Virus record (IMG/VR): IMGVR_UViG_3300022413_000042
Location: 1 to 23,272 of that record
Direction: 5' to 3' (one strand)
Length of the DNA stretch: 23,272 nucleotides
From: a virus
The position numbers were made by a program, and so were the translations under genes. The notes under the pieces were generated by a model. The model saw only the letters and a list, made by a program, of their open reading frames with translations. It searched no databases and was not told the origin of the DNA. Shown in pieces: positions 6,550-13,550 of the stretch. How positions within the stretch are numbered: position 1 is the first letter of the stretch; every line of letters begins with the position of its first letter.

Positions 6550-8532
6550 ATGGCTATCACCCCCACAGATGTGAGCGTTGCAGTCAATGGCGATATTCGC
6601 TGGACGGGCGGCGCGACGCCGAACTACACGGTGCTGGAGCTGCACCGGTTCCTGCAGGACCTTGCGGACGATCAACAGGCATCTGGCAATGATCTGGTCG
6701 ATATCACGTCCGATACGCCGTCGGTCCGGTCGACCGACAACATCATCTCGCTGAACGCTCCGTACAATATCGATGACACGATGGCCGAGCACCTCTATGC
6801 CGGTTCGATCACCCAGGCGGGCGGCGATACAGTATACTCTGGCCTGCGCGTTCTGGGTGCCGTCAACACGGCGGCGACGCAGCTCATGGTGATCCAGGAC
6901 GGCGATCTCTATCAGTTCACCACGACCGACACGGCACCGTTCTGGGGGGATCAGTCGTCTGGCGGTTACAACGGCAACGCGGCGGCGGGTGTGCTCATGC
7001 GTGTGTTGATCAAGACCCGTGAAAACGGCGTCGATTTCGACAACAAGCGCGTCCGTGTTCAGGCGCGGCACTATGTCACCACGATCGGAGACACGTTCGA
7101 CTTCTTTAACGTGCAGCTCGGCACGGGCGAGTCGGTGGCGGCCATCGGTACTACCCCGGACGGACAGAACACGACCGCGCAGGCGACCGTCACGGCATAT
7201 TCGGACGTTCTCAATTCAGGCGGCACGGCCAACGCGCCGACCGGCGGCTACCAGCTCATCGACCTGAACAACGGCGCGGGCAATCAGCCCTACTACTCGC
7301 AGTGGACGTTCGGCGCGCAGGGCGACGGTCTCAAGGCGCTCTGGGAATACACCAAGGATCTCACCCGGACCGGCTCCACGAAGACCGTGGACACCATCGT
7401 TGGCGAGTTCTTCTTGGGCATCACGCACGAGATCGACTACGACGGGCAGACAGTCAATTTCGCCGAGCGCGACGAGATCGGTTGGGGCACCACCATCACG
7501 TATGACAATGTCGCGAACGGACCGTTCACTCCGGGCAACGGTGTGACGATCGGCAGTAACGGCGCCTCCGGCAGAGTCATCTTCGACGACGGCACGGACA
7601 CGCTCGTGGTCGCCCTGGACGACACGGGCATCACGCTGCTCAACAACGACGTGATCACGGAGTTCCCCGGGGTCTCGCAGGTGGCCACGACGACCACTGC
7701 GGACATCAACGTCACGATCGCAGACAACGGCCTACAGGGCGGTTCCGGGCTCTGTCTGGCGCTCAACGACGGCGGCGGTACCGGCACGTTCTGGATCCAG
7801 CTACAGTCGGGCGTCGCCCCGAGCGACAACCAACCGATCTACTCCGTCGACACTCCGACGGCGGACGGCGTTGTCAATCTCACTCCGACCTCGCGGACAG
7901 TTCCAAAGATCTTCACCGGTTCCTATACCGGTTCCTATATCGGCGCCTACGGCCTCGGCATCGATCCGGACGACCTGACCGCCAGCGACACGATCACGGA
8001 TCTGGACGCGGACGTCAACACCCCGCCAAACAACGTGACGTTCACCGTGACAGGTCTCGTGTCTGGCGAGGACTACGTGCTCGTCGGACCTCGGGCGGCG
8101 GGTATCCTGGAGAAGAATCAGGACACCATCAACGGTACGCTCACAGACAACGTAACCGCGTCTGTGGTGATGACAACGGCGATCCCTAGCGATACGCCAA
8201 CCTCCGGAACCCTCCGGGTCGAAGACGACAACGGTGTCTTCACCCGTCAGCCGTTCGACAGCTACACCGGATCGACCTACACGCTGACTGCGGCGTATCA
8301 GGGCTCGGACGACGCGGACGCCACCACCGGCAACGACGCGTTCATCTCGTACATAGACAAGCTGTCCACGGGGACCTCGGAGGCCTTCACCTCGGTGTTC
8401 TTGGCTACCCGAGATCTGTTCGTGCGAGTGCGCGACGGTGGGGCATCGCCCATCGTGACCTTCGAATCCAACGCGGCGCAGCTCACGTCAACCGGCGGCA
8501 CGATCGCCGCGATTAGGAACAGCGATGCCTAA
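6550..8532 (+). CDS. Large virion structural protein (660 aa)
   Basis: Translation starts at ATG 6550 behind AAGGAA. The first 120 residues (MAITPTDVSVAVNGDIRWTG, then VLELHRFLQDLADDQQASGN) match a recurring phage structural family in which this opening introduces a large beta-rich protein. The rest is dominated by T, G, D and V with many short strands, and there is no enzymatic motif or membrane segment. Residues about 456-467 contain a tetrapeptide repeat (TGSY TGSY IGAY), a short version of the GSY-type repeats of phage appendage proteins. Third codon positions look more G/C-rich than in the preceding gene, which may mean a different origin or higher expression. It probably forms part of the tail or a virion decoration. 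Confidence 0.8.
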   Translation: MAITPTDVSVAVNGDIRWTGGATPNYTVLELHRFLQDLADDQQASGNDLVDITSDTPSVRSTDNIISLNAPYNIDDTMAEHLYAGSITQAGGDTVYSGLRVLGAVNTAATQLMVIQDGDLYQFTTTDTAPFWGDQSSGGYNGNAAAGVLMRVLIKTRENGVDFDNKRVRVQARHYVTTIGDTFDFFNVQLGTGESVAAIGTTPDGQNTTAQATVTAYSDVLNSGGTANAPTGGYQLIDLNNGAGNQPYYSQWTFGAQGDGLKALWEYTKDLTRTGSTKTVDTIVGEFFLGITHEIDYDGQTVNFAERDEIGWGTTITYDNVANGPFTPGNGVTIGSNGASGRVIFDDGTDTLVVALDDTGITLLNNDVITEFPGVSQVATTTTADINVTIADNGLQGGSGLCLALNDGGGTGTFWIQLQSGVAPSDNQPIYSVDTPTADGVVNLTPTSRTVPKIFTGSYTGSYIGAYGLGIDPDDLTASDTITDLDADVNTPPNNVTFTVTGLVSGEDYVLVGPRAAGILEKNQDTINGTLTDNVTASVVMTTAIPSDTPTSGTLRVEDDNGVFTRQPFDSYTGSTYTLTAAYQGSDDADATTGNDAFISYIDKLSTGTSEAFTSVFLATRDLFVRVRDGGASPIVTFESNAAQLTSTGGTIAAIRNSDA

Positions 8533-8863
8533 GCCTACAAGAGCCCTCATATTTGATCCAGAGTTCGATAAGCGTCCGGAGAAGGCGCAGATTGATTACC
8601 TCAAGAAACTGTGCGCTTCGCAGAACGAGGCTCTGGATCAGATGCAGAAGGAGCGCAACGACTGGCGCGGCAAAGCTACCGTGATGGAAGCCCAACTGGC
8701 GAACGCGCAGCAGGGATTCGAACAGCAGAAAATGATACTGCGTGAATTGATCAACAAGTCAAACGAGGACGAACAGCAATCGGGACAGCGAATCTTCGAA
8801 TTGGAGGACCGCGTCAGAGCCCTTACCAAGACGGTCGAGAAGCTAAATGGCCATAAGCATTGA
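8525..8863 (+). CDS. Coiled-coil virion or scaffold-type protein
   Basis: The product is 112 aa from ATG 8525, behind AGGAAC. It overlaps the previous gene by 8 bases and the next by 17. After a short N-terminus (PKPTRALIFDPEFDKRPE) nearly the whole protein is a heptad-like helix (residues 20-108) rich in Q, E, K and L. That suits an elongated coiled-coil linking or chaperone protein. No family motif is recognisable. The tight overlaps with flanking virion genes point to co-translation and a stoichiometric relation with them. Confidence 0.75.
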   Translation: MPKPTRALIFDPEFDKRPEKAQIDYLKKLCASQNEALDQMQKERNDWRGKATVMEAQLANAQQGFEQQKMILRELINKSNEDEQQSGQRIFELEDRVRALTKTVEKLNGHKH

Positions 8864-9362
8864 TTGGGCAACCAAGGTTATAACGGTGCCGAAGGCGGAC
8901 ACGACGCTGGTGAGCGCGGGGCCGCCTGAGATTCGCAGCCTGGACACGAATCAGTTTCGCAAGGATCTGAATGCACTTCAGGCGAGCGAGGTCGGCATGC
9001 CGTTTGATACGACTCATGTACACACGGCGCCGGTAACGCTAGGCGGCGTTGATTTTGCCCGTCAAATTGAGATTGTCAATGGCTATACCGTGACGTTTGA
9101 AGCTGGCGCATATGCGGTCAATTTGCCTGGCTCGAACAACAATATCTCTGACGTGACAAACCTCAACTCAGTATCCATTCGGTCTTCGAATTCGGCCGGG
9201 CTTGCTAGTCCGGCTGAACTTACAGAACTATGGCAACTGCAAGGACTAGATGCTAATAACCCAATGACAGTTACGCCGACAACACGGGATGCTGGAACAG
9301 CGTTGCACCAGGATATCACGGGCAATGGTTCTACGAATACAACAGTGACCCGGACGACTTAA
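8847..9362 (+). CDS. Conserved phage virion-region protein (MAISIDW... family)
   Basis: The product is 171 aa. The opening (MAISIDWATKVITVPKADTT, then LDTNQFRKDLNALQASEVGM and PFDTTHVHTAPVTLGGV) is characteristic of a widespread phage protein family found among late genes. Its signature is I-D-W at the N-terminus, then LDTN-x-F-R and later IEIVNGYTVTFE with LPGSNNNI. The C-terminal third (120-171) is Ser/Thr-rich and less conserved. Length is close to that of family members. No catalytic motif or membrane span is present. The function of the family is not established; the context says structural or assembly. Confidence 0.82.
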   Translation: MAISIDWATKVITVPKADTTLVSAGPPEIRSLDTNQFRKDLNALQASEVGMPFDTTHVHTAPVTLGGVDFARQIEIVNGYTVTFEAGAYAVNLPGSNNNISDVTNLNSVSIRSSNSAGLASPAELTELWQLQGLDANNPMTVTPTTRDAGTALHQDITGNGSTNTTVTRTT

Positions 9363-9363
9363 G

Positions 9364-9531
9364 ATGGCTTTGAACAGCTTAGAGATGGCCTCGAATGGCT
9401 TGTTGCGTGCCGGGGGCCTTAACACGCTGACGATAGCCGCTGTGGGCCTCCTGAGAACCCTCGCCGGGGTCGCACCTAGCTCGGGTCACAGAACTCACTT
9501 TCGCATTGGAAGGCTGCATATCGGGTTCTAA
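9364..9531 (+). CDS. 55-aa small phage protein
   Basis: An ATG one base after the previous stop opens a 55-codon frame. The sequence (MALNSLEMASNGLLRAGGLN, then TLTIAAVGLLRTLAGV) resembles the short repetitive N-L-A-x-x-G-L-L-x-x-G-G-L phage proteins often found between virion genes. It is mildly hydrophobic with an H/R-rich C-terminus (HRTHFRIGRLHIGF). No Shine-Dalgarno is visible, so reinitiation after the upstream gene would be needed. The gap 9363-9574 holds nothing better. Short size limits certainty. Confidence 0.5.
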   Translation: MALNSLEMASNGLLRAGGLNTLTIAAVGLLRTLAGVAPSSGHRTHFRIGRLHIGF

Positions 9532-9574
9532 GAAGGGCGGCGCAAGCTTGGCGTTTAACTATTGAGGGTTCGAC

Positions 9575-9874
9575 ATGGTTGATGCGTGGATAACTGAGTA
9601 TTCGCAATTAGAGTTCGACGGCGGGGAGACGGCGGAAGTCCCTCCTGAGCCTGCGCTTGTCGACCAGAAAATCTCTTTCACCACTGCGACGCAATGCGCT
9701 GCATTCGACGTCAGCACCAGATATGTCCGTATAGTGGTAAGCGCAGCCGCACACGTACAATTTGGGGTAAGCCCAACAGCGACTGCAGATATGCAACCAC
9801 TCGAACCCGGTGTCGAATATTGGCGGAGAACTGAGGGCGGGCACAAGATATCATTCTACGACGGCGCCACCTAG
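9575..9874 (+). CDS. 99-aa virion-region protein, paralogue 1 of a tandem pair
   Basis: ATG 9575 follows GAGGG at 6-base spacing. The product is beta-rich, with an N-terminal AWITEY motif, EPAL-DQ-ISFTTAT, AAF and RYVRI strands, and an AAAHVQFG segment. It is a clear paralogue of the next gene product: same length, and by eye about 35 identities in the first 64 ungapped positions. Such small all-beta phage proteins are likely virion decoration or tail components, but I cannot name the family. Codons look less GC-rich than in its paralogue, suggesting an old duplication or recruitment from a related phage. Confidence 0.75.
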   Translation: MVDAWITEYSQLEFDGGETAEVPPEPALVDQKISFTTATQCAAFDVSTRYVRIVVSAAAHVQFGVSPTATADMQPLEPGVEYWRRTEGGHKISFYDGAT

Positions 9875-9877
9875 AAG

Positions 9878-9906
9878 CTTGACTTTTTTCGCTGAAACGG
9901 TGATGT
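9878..9906 (+). promoter_or_regulatory. Promoter-like repeat A (CTTGAC-N17-TGATGT)
   Basis: CTTGAC (9878-9883), a 17-base spacer and TGATGT (9901-9906) lie in the 84-base gap before the second paralogue. The surrounding stretch (GCTTGAC at 9877, ATGTAT at 9903-9908, a CTCTCC tract ending at 9926) is repeated at 10261-10310 with the same order and nearly the same spacing. CTTGAC-N17 matches the rhizobial housekeeping promoter layout. Confidence 0.5.
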
Positions 9907-9958
9907 ATAGGCAGGTTTATCCTCTCCAGGAGCCTTCGTCGCCTAAGGAGGGCCAGGT

Positions 9959-10258
9959 ATGGCTACCGCATGGATCACTGAATACGACAGCTTCCAGATT
10001 GACAACGGCAAGGTCGTCGAAGTCCTGGCCGAGCCGGCTATCGCTGATCAGGAAATCACTTTCACCACGGCGGTTGAGAGCGCCGCTTTCAGCGTGAATA
10101 CCCACTACATCCGCATATACGCGGACGCCGCGGCGCATATCCAAATCGGGCCTGCCGGCACCGCGACGGCGACGATCGCAATGCAGAAGATCGCAGCCGA
10201 AACCGAGTACGTGCGTCGCGTGAACCCCGGCGAAGAGATCTCGCTGGTTACGGCTTAA
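9959..10258 (+). CDS. 99-aa virion-region protein, paralogue 2 of a tandem pair
   Basis: ATG 9959 has a strong AAGGAGGG site. The product shares AWITEY, EPA-DQ-ITFTTA, AAF, HYIRI and DAAAHIQIG with its upstream neighbour. The C-terminal 30 residues have diverged (TATIAMQKIAAETEYVRRVN). No signal peptide or membrane span is present. It is the last protein gene of the + strand arm and is preceded by promoter-like repeat A, so it can be expressed independently. A role as an abundant virion component is inferred from context only. Confidence 0.78.
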   Translation: MATAWITEYDSFQIDNGKVVEVLAEPAIADQEITFTTAVESAAFSVNTHYIRIYADAAAHIQIGPAGTATATIAMQKIAAETEYVRRVNPGEEISLVTA

Positions 10259-10261
10259 GGG

Positions 10262-10290
10262 CTTGACATTTCACGTTAAGACAGCAATGT
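10262..10290 (+). promoter_or_regulatory. Promoter-like repeat B at the arm convergence
   Basis: CTTGAC (10262-10267; with the next base TTGACA is a perfect -35), a 17-base spacer and CAATGT (10285-10290, 4/6 to CTATAT) start three bases after the stop of the last + strand gene. It repeats site A, including the shared ATGTAT and the CTCTCC tract just downstream. No convincing gene follows. The next feature in the same direction is a terminator at 10490, so the transcript would be non-coding. Confidence 0.5.
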
Positions 10291-10296
10291 ATGTAG

Positions 10297-10523
10297 CGTG
10301 TTTTCTCTCCGGAAACCACTGCACCGCCGGGCTGGGCTTCACGCCCCAAAGCAGCGCCTGGTCCGGCGGCGCCTGATCTAGCGAATTAGGCGTAGACAAC
10401 CCCCTTGCATTCTCGTAAGATCCTCTCGCCGACGTCCACCACGTCCGGCACACCGATCAAGAGACACCCCTCCCCGTCTCGACAGACTTAGCGGGCCCTG
10501 ACACGACGGGCCCGCTCTTTTTT
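10297..10523 (+). ncRNA. Candidate structured phage small RNA (about 227 nt)
   Basis: The boundaries come from promoter-like repeat B and the terminator. Visible structure has three parts. The first is a stem CCGCCGG (10324-10330) with CCGGCGG (10363-10369) enclosing a GGGC-TTCAC-GCCC hairpin (10334-10346). The second is a hairpin GCCGACGT, loop CCACC, ACGT-C-CGGC (10428-10449). The third is the terminator stem. The 5' end carries TTCTCTCCG (10303-10311). This is exactly complementary to nine bases at the ribosome site of the - strand DUF2800 nuclease gene, and its CTCTCCGG (10305-10312) to the polymerase gene site. A 29-codon ATG frame at 10287 exists but starts in the -10 region and lacks a ribosome site. 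A trans-acting regulator is inference; transcription is unproven. Confidence 0.45.
10490..10523 (+). terminator. Strong rho-independent terminator
   Basis: AGCGGGCCC (10490-10498), a 9-base loop and GGGCCCGCT (10508-10516) form a perfect 9-bp stem followed by C and six T residues (10518-10523). The T-run is on the + strand only. It overlaps the last two bases of the stop codon of the convergent - strand gene. On the - strand the same stem has no T-run, so it would at best slow leftward transcription. Confidence 0.88.
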
Positions 10524-11025
10524 ATGCGCTGTTGGATTCGCCCCAGTAATTATCCGCAACCTCGTTTGCGGCGTCGACAATCCAGCCCCAATGATCTTCG
10601 TATTGAGGACCGCCATCAAGGAGGAGCGAGAGCGCGGTGAAGATGGCATCCAAGGCGATTAGGCACTTTCCCGGCAAATGCCGTGTACGTATCGCATAAT
10701 CCGGCCCCTTAAGACGCAACTCCAGCTTTTTAGCAAGATTGGGCAGCGCCGTAGACGACCCCGGCTTACGGATCGACTTCAGTGCCAGCGCCGCATAGCC
10801 CGCGACGTCCCGCCAGTGGTCGAGCTCCAGCGCCTGACCGGTCACAACGCGACTAATCTTGAGGCAGATCATATCAACCGCCTCGCGCATCTCGTCGTTC
10901 CAACTCGACCCCGCCATCAATGCGCGCGCCACGCGCTTCATGTGCTGCGAGAACTCTGCATTGTCGTGGAAGTCGCCGTGCGTGGTGTGGCGCTCTGCAA
11001 TCAGCGCGTCGCTCTGTGTTTCCAT
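10522..11025 (-). CDS. DUF6378 phage protein
   Basis: The product is 167 aa from ATG 11025, behind TAGGAG and 12 bases after the primase-helicase stop. Residues 10-88 match the DUF6378 pattern: RHTTHGDFHDNAEFSQ, then MREAVDMICLKISRVVTGQA and DHWRDVAGYAALAL. The conserved HGDF-x-x-N, D-MI-x-KISR and DHW-D-x-x-GYA motifs are all present. This family is found next to replication genes in many phages and its biochemical role is unknown. Residues 95-167 (including LPGKCLIALDAIFTALSLLL) form a helical extension I do not recognise. It is the last gene of the - strand arm and ends at the convergence terminator. Confidence 0.82.
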   Translation of the reverse strand: METQSDALIAERHTTHGDFHDNAEFSQHMKRVARALMAGSSWNDEMREAVDMICLKISRVVTGQALELDHWRDVAGYAALALKSIRKPGSSTALPNLAKKLELRLKGPDYAIRTRHLPGKCLIALDAIFTALSLLLDGGPQYEDHWGWIVDAANEVADNYWGESNSA

Positions 11026-11037
11026 CGTGCTTTTCTC

Positions 11038-13323
11038 CTACAGTTGCTCAATGCCATCAGTGGTGTAGCTCTTGGAGCCGACACCGCGGGCCGTTCGGGC
11101 AAGCTCGCCCTTCAGGACCTCGGGGTCGACGCCTGAAACGATCTCTTCTTTCCAGTGATACGCGCGCCGGAATGCCCGGATCTCTTCGGGGTTGCCGCCC
11201 GCCGCCCGGCTACGGAACCCGTCCTTCGCGTCCTTCAGCTTCGGCAGCGTGCGCCACAGCTTGTCGATCAGCCTGCGGCGAGCGTTGTTGGTGACCGTGT
11301 TCTCCAGGCGCTCAGCACGCTCGGCGCTCTCGAACAGATCGGACAGCATGTGTTTGGTGACCAATTCCCCCTGCGCACGTGCAACCATGGCATCTGTAAT
11401 GATGGTGCCAGGCGCCACCGAACTTTCGATCATAGCGTCCTTGGACTCGGTCACAGGCGGGACGGCAGGGTTGAACTTGCTGACGTCGCGCTCCATCAGG
11501 AACTGGTGGATCGCGGCCGCGAGCCCGGCGCCCTGCTTGTTGTAGACGTTCCACAGGCGGTTGTAGTAGCTCTCGCTCTGCTTTTCCTGAGGATTAGCAA
11601 ACACGGCCAAGCGCCTTTCACCCTTAGGTATGTTGAACGCGTCGACGTGATTGGAGAAGACTAACAGGTTGAACCAGATCTGCTCCATACCCTTCCGGCC
11701 GAACTTGCGATTGACTTGCATGTGGGTGGTGCGCGGATCAATGAACGTTTTGATTCGCTCGTACGCCTTATAGTGCGTCATATCGGAGCCGTCATGCGCC
11801 TCCTCAATCACCACCATCTGCCTGCCCGAAGCCCACTCGTTGAAGCCAGCAGACTGGCCGTGGCCGGTGAGCTCCCCGATATCGACGAACTCCACGTTGG
11901 AGTTACCCCACACGATACGGAGAACATCACCGAGCCACGACCGCCCGATCCCGAACGAGTCGTCGGCGACCATGACAACGCCATAGGACCGCGCCCGGGG
12001 GTTCTGAAGCTTGTAAGCCAGCCAGTCGAGGAATGTCATGCAGTCTTCCCCGTCTGGTAACAAAAATTTCATATGCTCAAGGAACACGTCGAGCCCCGCG
12101 GGCTCAGCCGTATGCGCTGGCGGCTGGTAAGTATTCACTATCAACTGGTCATTGCCGACTGGCTCGACACCGCCCCGCCCGCTCTCACCGGGGGCGTACG
12201 GCACCGTCTCGTAGGAAGCGCACTTGGTGGTGTCCTCGTCCGCAACGAATGCCGACTTGCCCGCCAGTGTGCGCTTAGGGTTGTCTGTCGTAGGCATGTG
12301 GATGCGAACGCTGGCGAACATGTCGCCGAATTCTTCAAGCGCCATGTCGTAGTACTTGCTGCCGGCGGCCAGGGCGTGTAGGTCGCACACCCTCCGGCCA
12401 TCACGGACGTAGACGTAGCGCTGCTGGATGAATGGCAGCGGATCGTACCGGCGGGCTGTCGGGCCGCCCTGACCGCTGACCCAGTCCAATAGGTCGAAGT
12501 CCTTGCAATGTTCATGGAAACATTTGAACCCGCGGGTGTACTTCCAATCGCCTTCGCCACGGCCTAGCGGACTGTAGCGCGCCGTGTCGTCGCCGGTGGT
12601 GTGCTCGTCGCAGTTCGGACATTCTATGATCAGCCATTCGTCTTCGTCCTCAACAACGGTGCCGTTGTCGAACAGCCACTCGGCGACCGGGTCCTCGACG
12701 TTGAGCTCAAGCGCCACCAAGTCGGACGTCGTCTTCGTGCGATCGCGCGGCTGGACCACGCCAATCTGCACATTGAAGGCCTCGGCGATCTCCTCCAACG
12801 TCTCGAAGACGATCTCAGGCGACCACGCGACCAGCTCAGCTTTGAAGTTGTCGCGCCCGGGCTTGAGGTTGACTGAGCCGGGGATACGCATCAGGCGGTT
12901 GAAACCTTTGGCGCCAGCATCGGTATATCCCGCGTCAGCGATGGCGTCCATAAGCGCGGCGAACTTGTCCAGCTCCTCGGTCGGCTGGATCAGGTAGCCC
13001 CACTGGTACGAACCTGGCGACGTCTCGAGGATCCACGAGGGCTCCACCGGTGGGTCCTCGACCTTGGATCCGATGTCGTCCAACACCATGCAGTGAACCG
13101 CACGGCAGTCCTCCGAACGCCGGCGCAAGGGGTCCTGCTCCACCACCGTGGAGATATTGAAGTAGAGCGCGGACTTCTCCCGCTCCAGCATGCGTTGGAG
13201 CCGGGGGTTGTCGGCCGGCATATTTATGAAGCCACGCTTTGCCTGCTTCGCAATGAGCGCGGTCTCGCCCTCAGGGACGCCATCGAAGACGGCGGCTATG
13301 AACTCCTCGGTGGACACAGTCAT
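11038..13323 (-). CDS. Primase-helicase: AEP/RepB-like primase fused to DUF5906/D5-type helicase
   Basis: The product is 761 aa and starts at ATG 13323, overlapping the preceding stop (ATGA). Residues 75-175 form an AEP/RepB-like primase region: LDDIGSK (81-87) as the likely catalytic acidic motif, then ETSPGSYQWGY and FNRLMRIPGSVN (141-152). A zinc site follows (CPNC at 235-238, CFHEHC at 268-273). The C-terminal half is a D5/VapE-type SF3 helicase ATPase. Its Walker A-like motif ADDSFGIGRS (453-462) has Arg461 in place of the usual Lys, Walker B is MVVIEEAH (503-510), a sensor-like segment is LLVFSNHVDA (553-562), and KGERR (567-571) is the arginine-finger region. The protein would prime and unwind at the phage fork for the adjacent polymerase. 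Confidence 0.88.
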   Translation of the reverse strand: MTVSTEEFIAAVFDGVPEGETALIAKQAKRGFINMPADNPRLQRMLEREKSALYFNISTVVEQDPLRRRSEDCRAVHCMVLDDIGSKVEDPPVEPSWILETSPGSYQWGYLIQPTEELDKFAALMDAIADAGYTDAGAKGFNRLMRIPGSVNLKPGRDNFKAELVAWSPEIVFETLEEIAEAFNVQIGVVQPRDRTKTTSDLVALELNVEDPVAEWLFDNGTVVEDEDEWLIIECPNCDEHTTGDDTARYSPLGRGEGDWKYTRGFKCFHEHCKDFDLLDWVSGQGGPTARRYDPLPFIQQRYVYVRDGRRVCDLHALAAGSKYYDMALEEFGDMFASVRIHMPTTDNPKRTLAGKSAFVADEDTTKCASYETVPYAPGESGRGGVEPVGNDQLIVNTYQPPAHTAEPAGLDVFLEHMKFLLPDGEDCMTFLDWLAYKLQNPRARSYGVVMVADDSFGIGRSWLGDVLRIVWGNSNVEFVDIGELTGHGQSAGFNEWASGRQMVVIEEAHDGSDMTHYKAYERIKTFIDPRTTHMQVNRKFGRKGMEQIWFNLLVFSNHVDAFNIPKGERRLAVFANPQEKQSESYYNRLWNVYNKQGAGLAAAIHQFLMERDVSKFNPAVPPVTESKDAMIESSVAPGTIITDAMVARAQGELVTKHMLSDLFESAERAERLENTVTNNARRRLIDKLWRTLPKLKDAKDGFRSRAAGGNPEEIRAFRRAYHWKEEIVSGVDPEVLKGELARTARGVGSKSYTTDGIEQL

Positions 13324-13550
13324 ACGGCACCCAATGCGTTACCGAGAACCTCATGGCTGTAGTCGGTCGGCACGCCGTTATCGTAGTGCCAGCCGCATGT
13401 ATTGCATTGCATTTTCATTTGTCCACAATACCGGCACGGAGGCGATATGTGGCAGACGCATTCAAGTTGGTCGCTCGATAGCGGGCCGTTACAGGACGGA
13501 CACGGATCGTCAATGTAGAGCTCGTCGATCTCATCTTGAGTGATTGTCAT
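13320..13550 (-). CDS. Double zinc-finger mini-protein between polymerase and primase
   Basis: The product is 76 aa from ATG 13550, behind AGAGG. The frame is open further upstream but that part lies inside the polymerase gene and is shadow. Eight cysteines in four pairs (C17-C20, C31-C33, C39-C42, C49-C52) predict two zinc sites, preceded by an acidic N-terminal helix (TITQDEIDELYIDD). Both junctions are ATGA overlaps, with the polymerase stop and with the primase start, so it is translated in step with two replisome enzymes. An accessory or bridging factor, or a small regulator, is plausible. No named family is recognised. Confidence 0.78.
   Translation of the reverse strand: MTITQDEIDELYIDDPCPSCNGPLSSDQLECVCHISPPCRYCGQMKMQCNTCGWHYDNGVPTDYSHEVLGNALGAV

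Noticed and set aside
7915-7950. Tandem 12-base repeat (ACCGGTTCCTAT twice, then a variant)
   Set aside because: It is not a CRISPR or VNTR locus. It is in frame and encodes a short TGSY-type repeat common in phage virion proteins.
9575-10258. Diversity-generating retroelement, suggested by duplicated sequence with diverged 3' parts
   Set aside because: No reverse transcriptase is present in the window, and the differences are not confined to adenine-derived positions of a template repeat.
10287-10376. 29-codon + strand frame beginning ATG TAT
   Set aside because: The ATG falls in the -10 region of promoter-like repeat B, without a ribosome site. The same ATGTAT occurs in repeat A, where it is not a start either.
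10271-10453. 60-codon - strand frame in the convergence gap
   Set aside because: It has no ribosome site, atypical composition, and lies opposite the structured candidate RNA.
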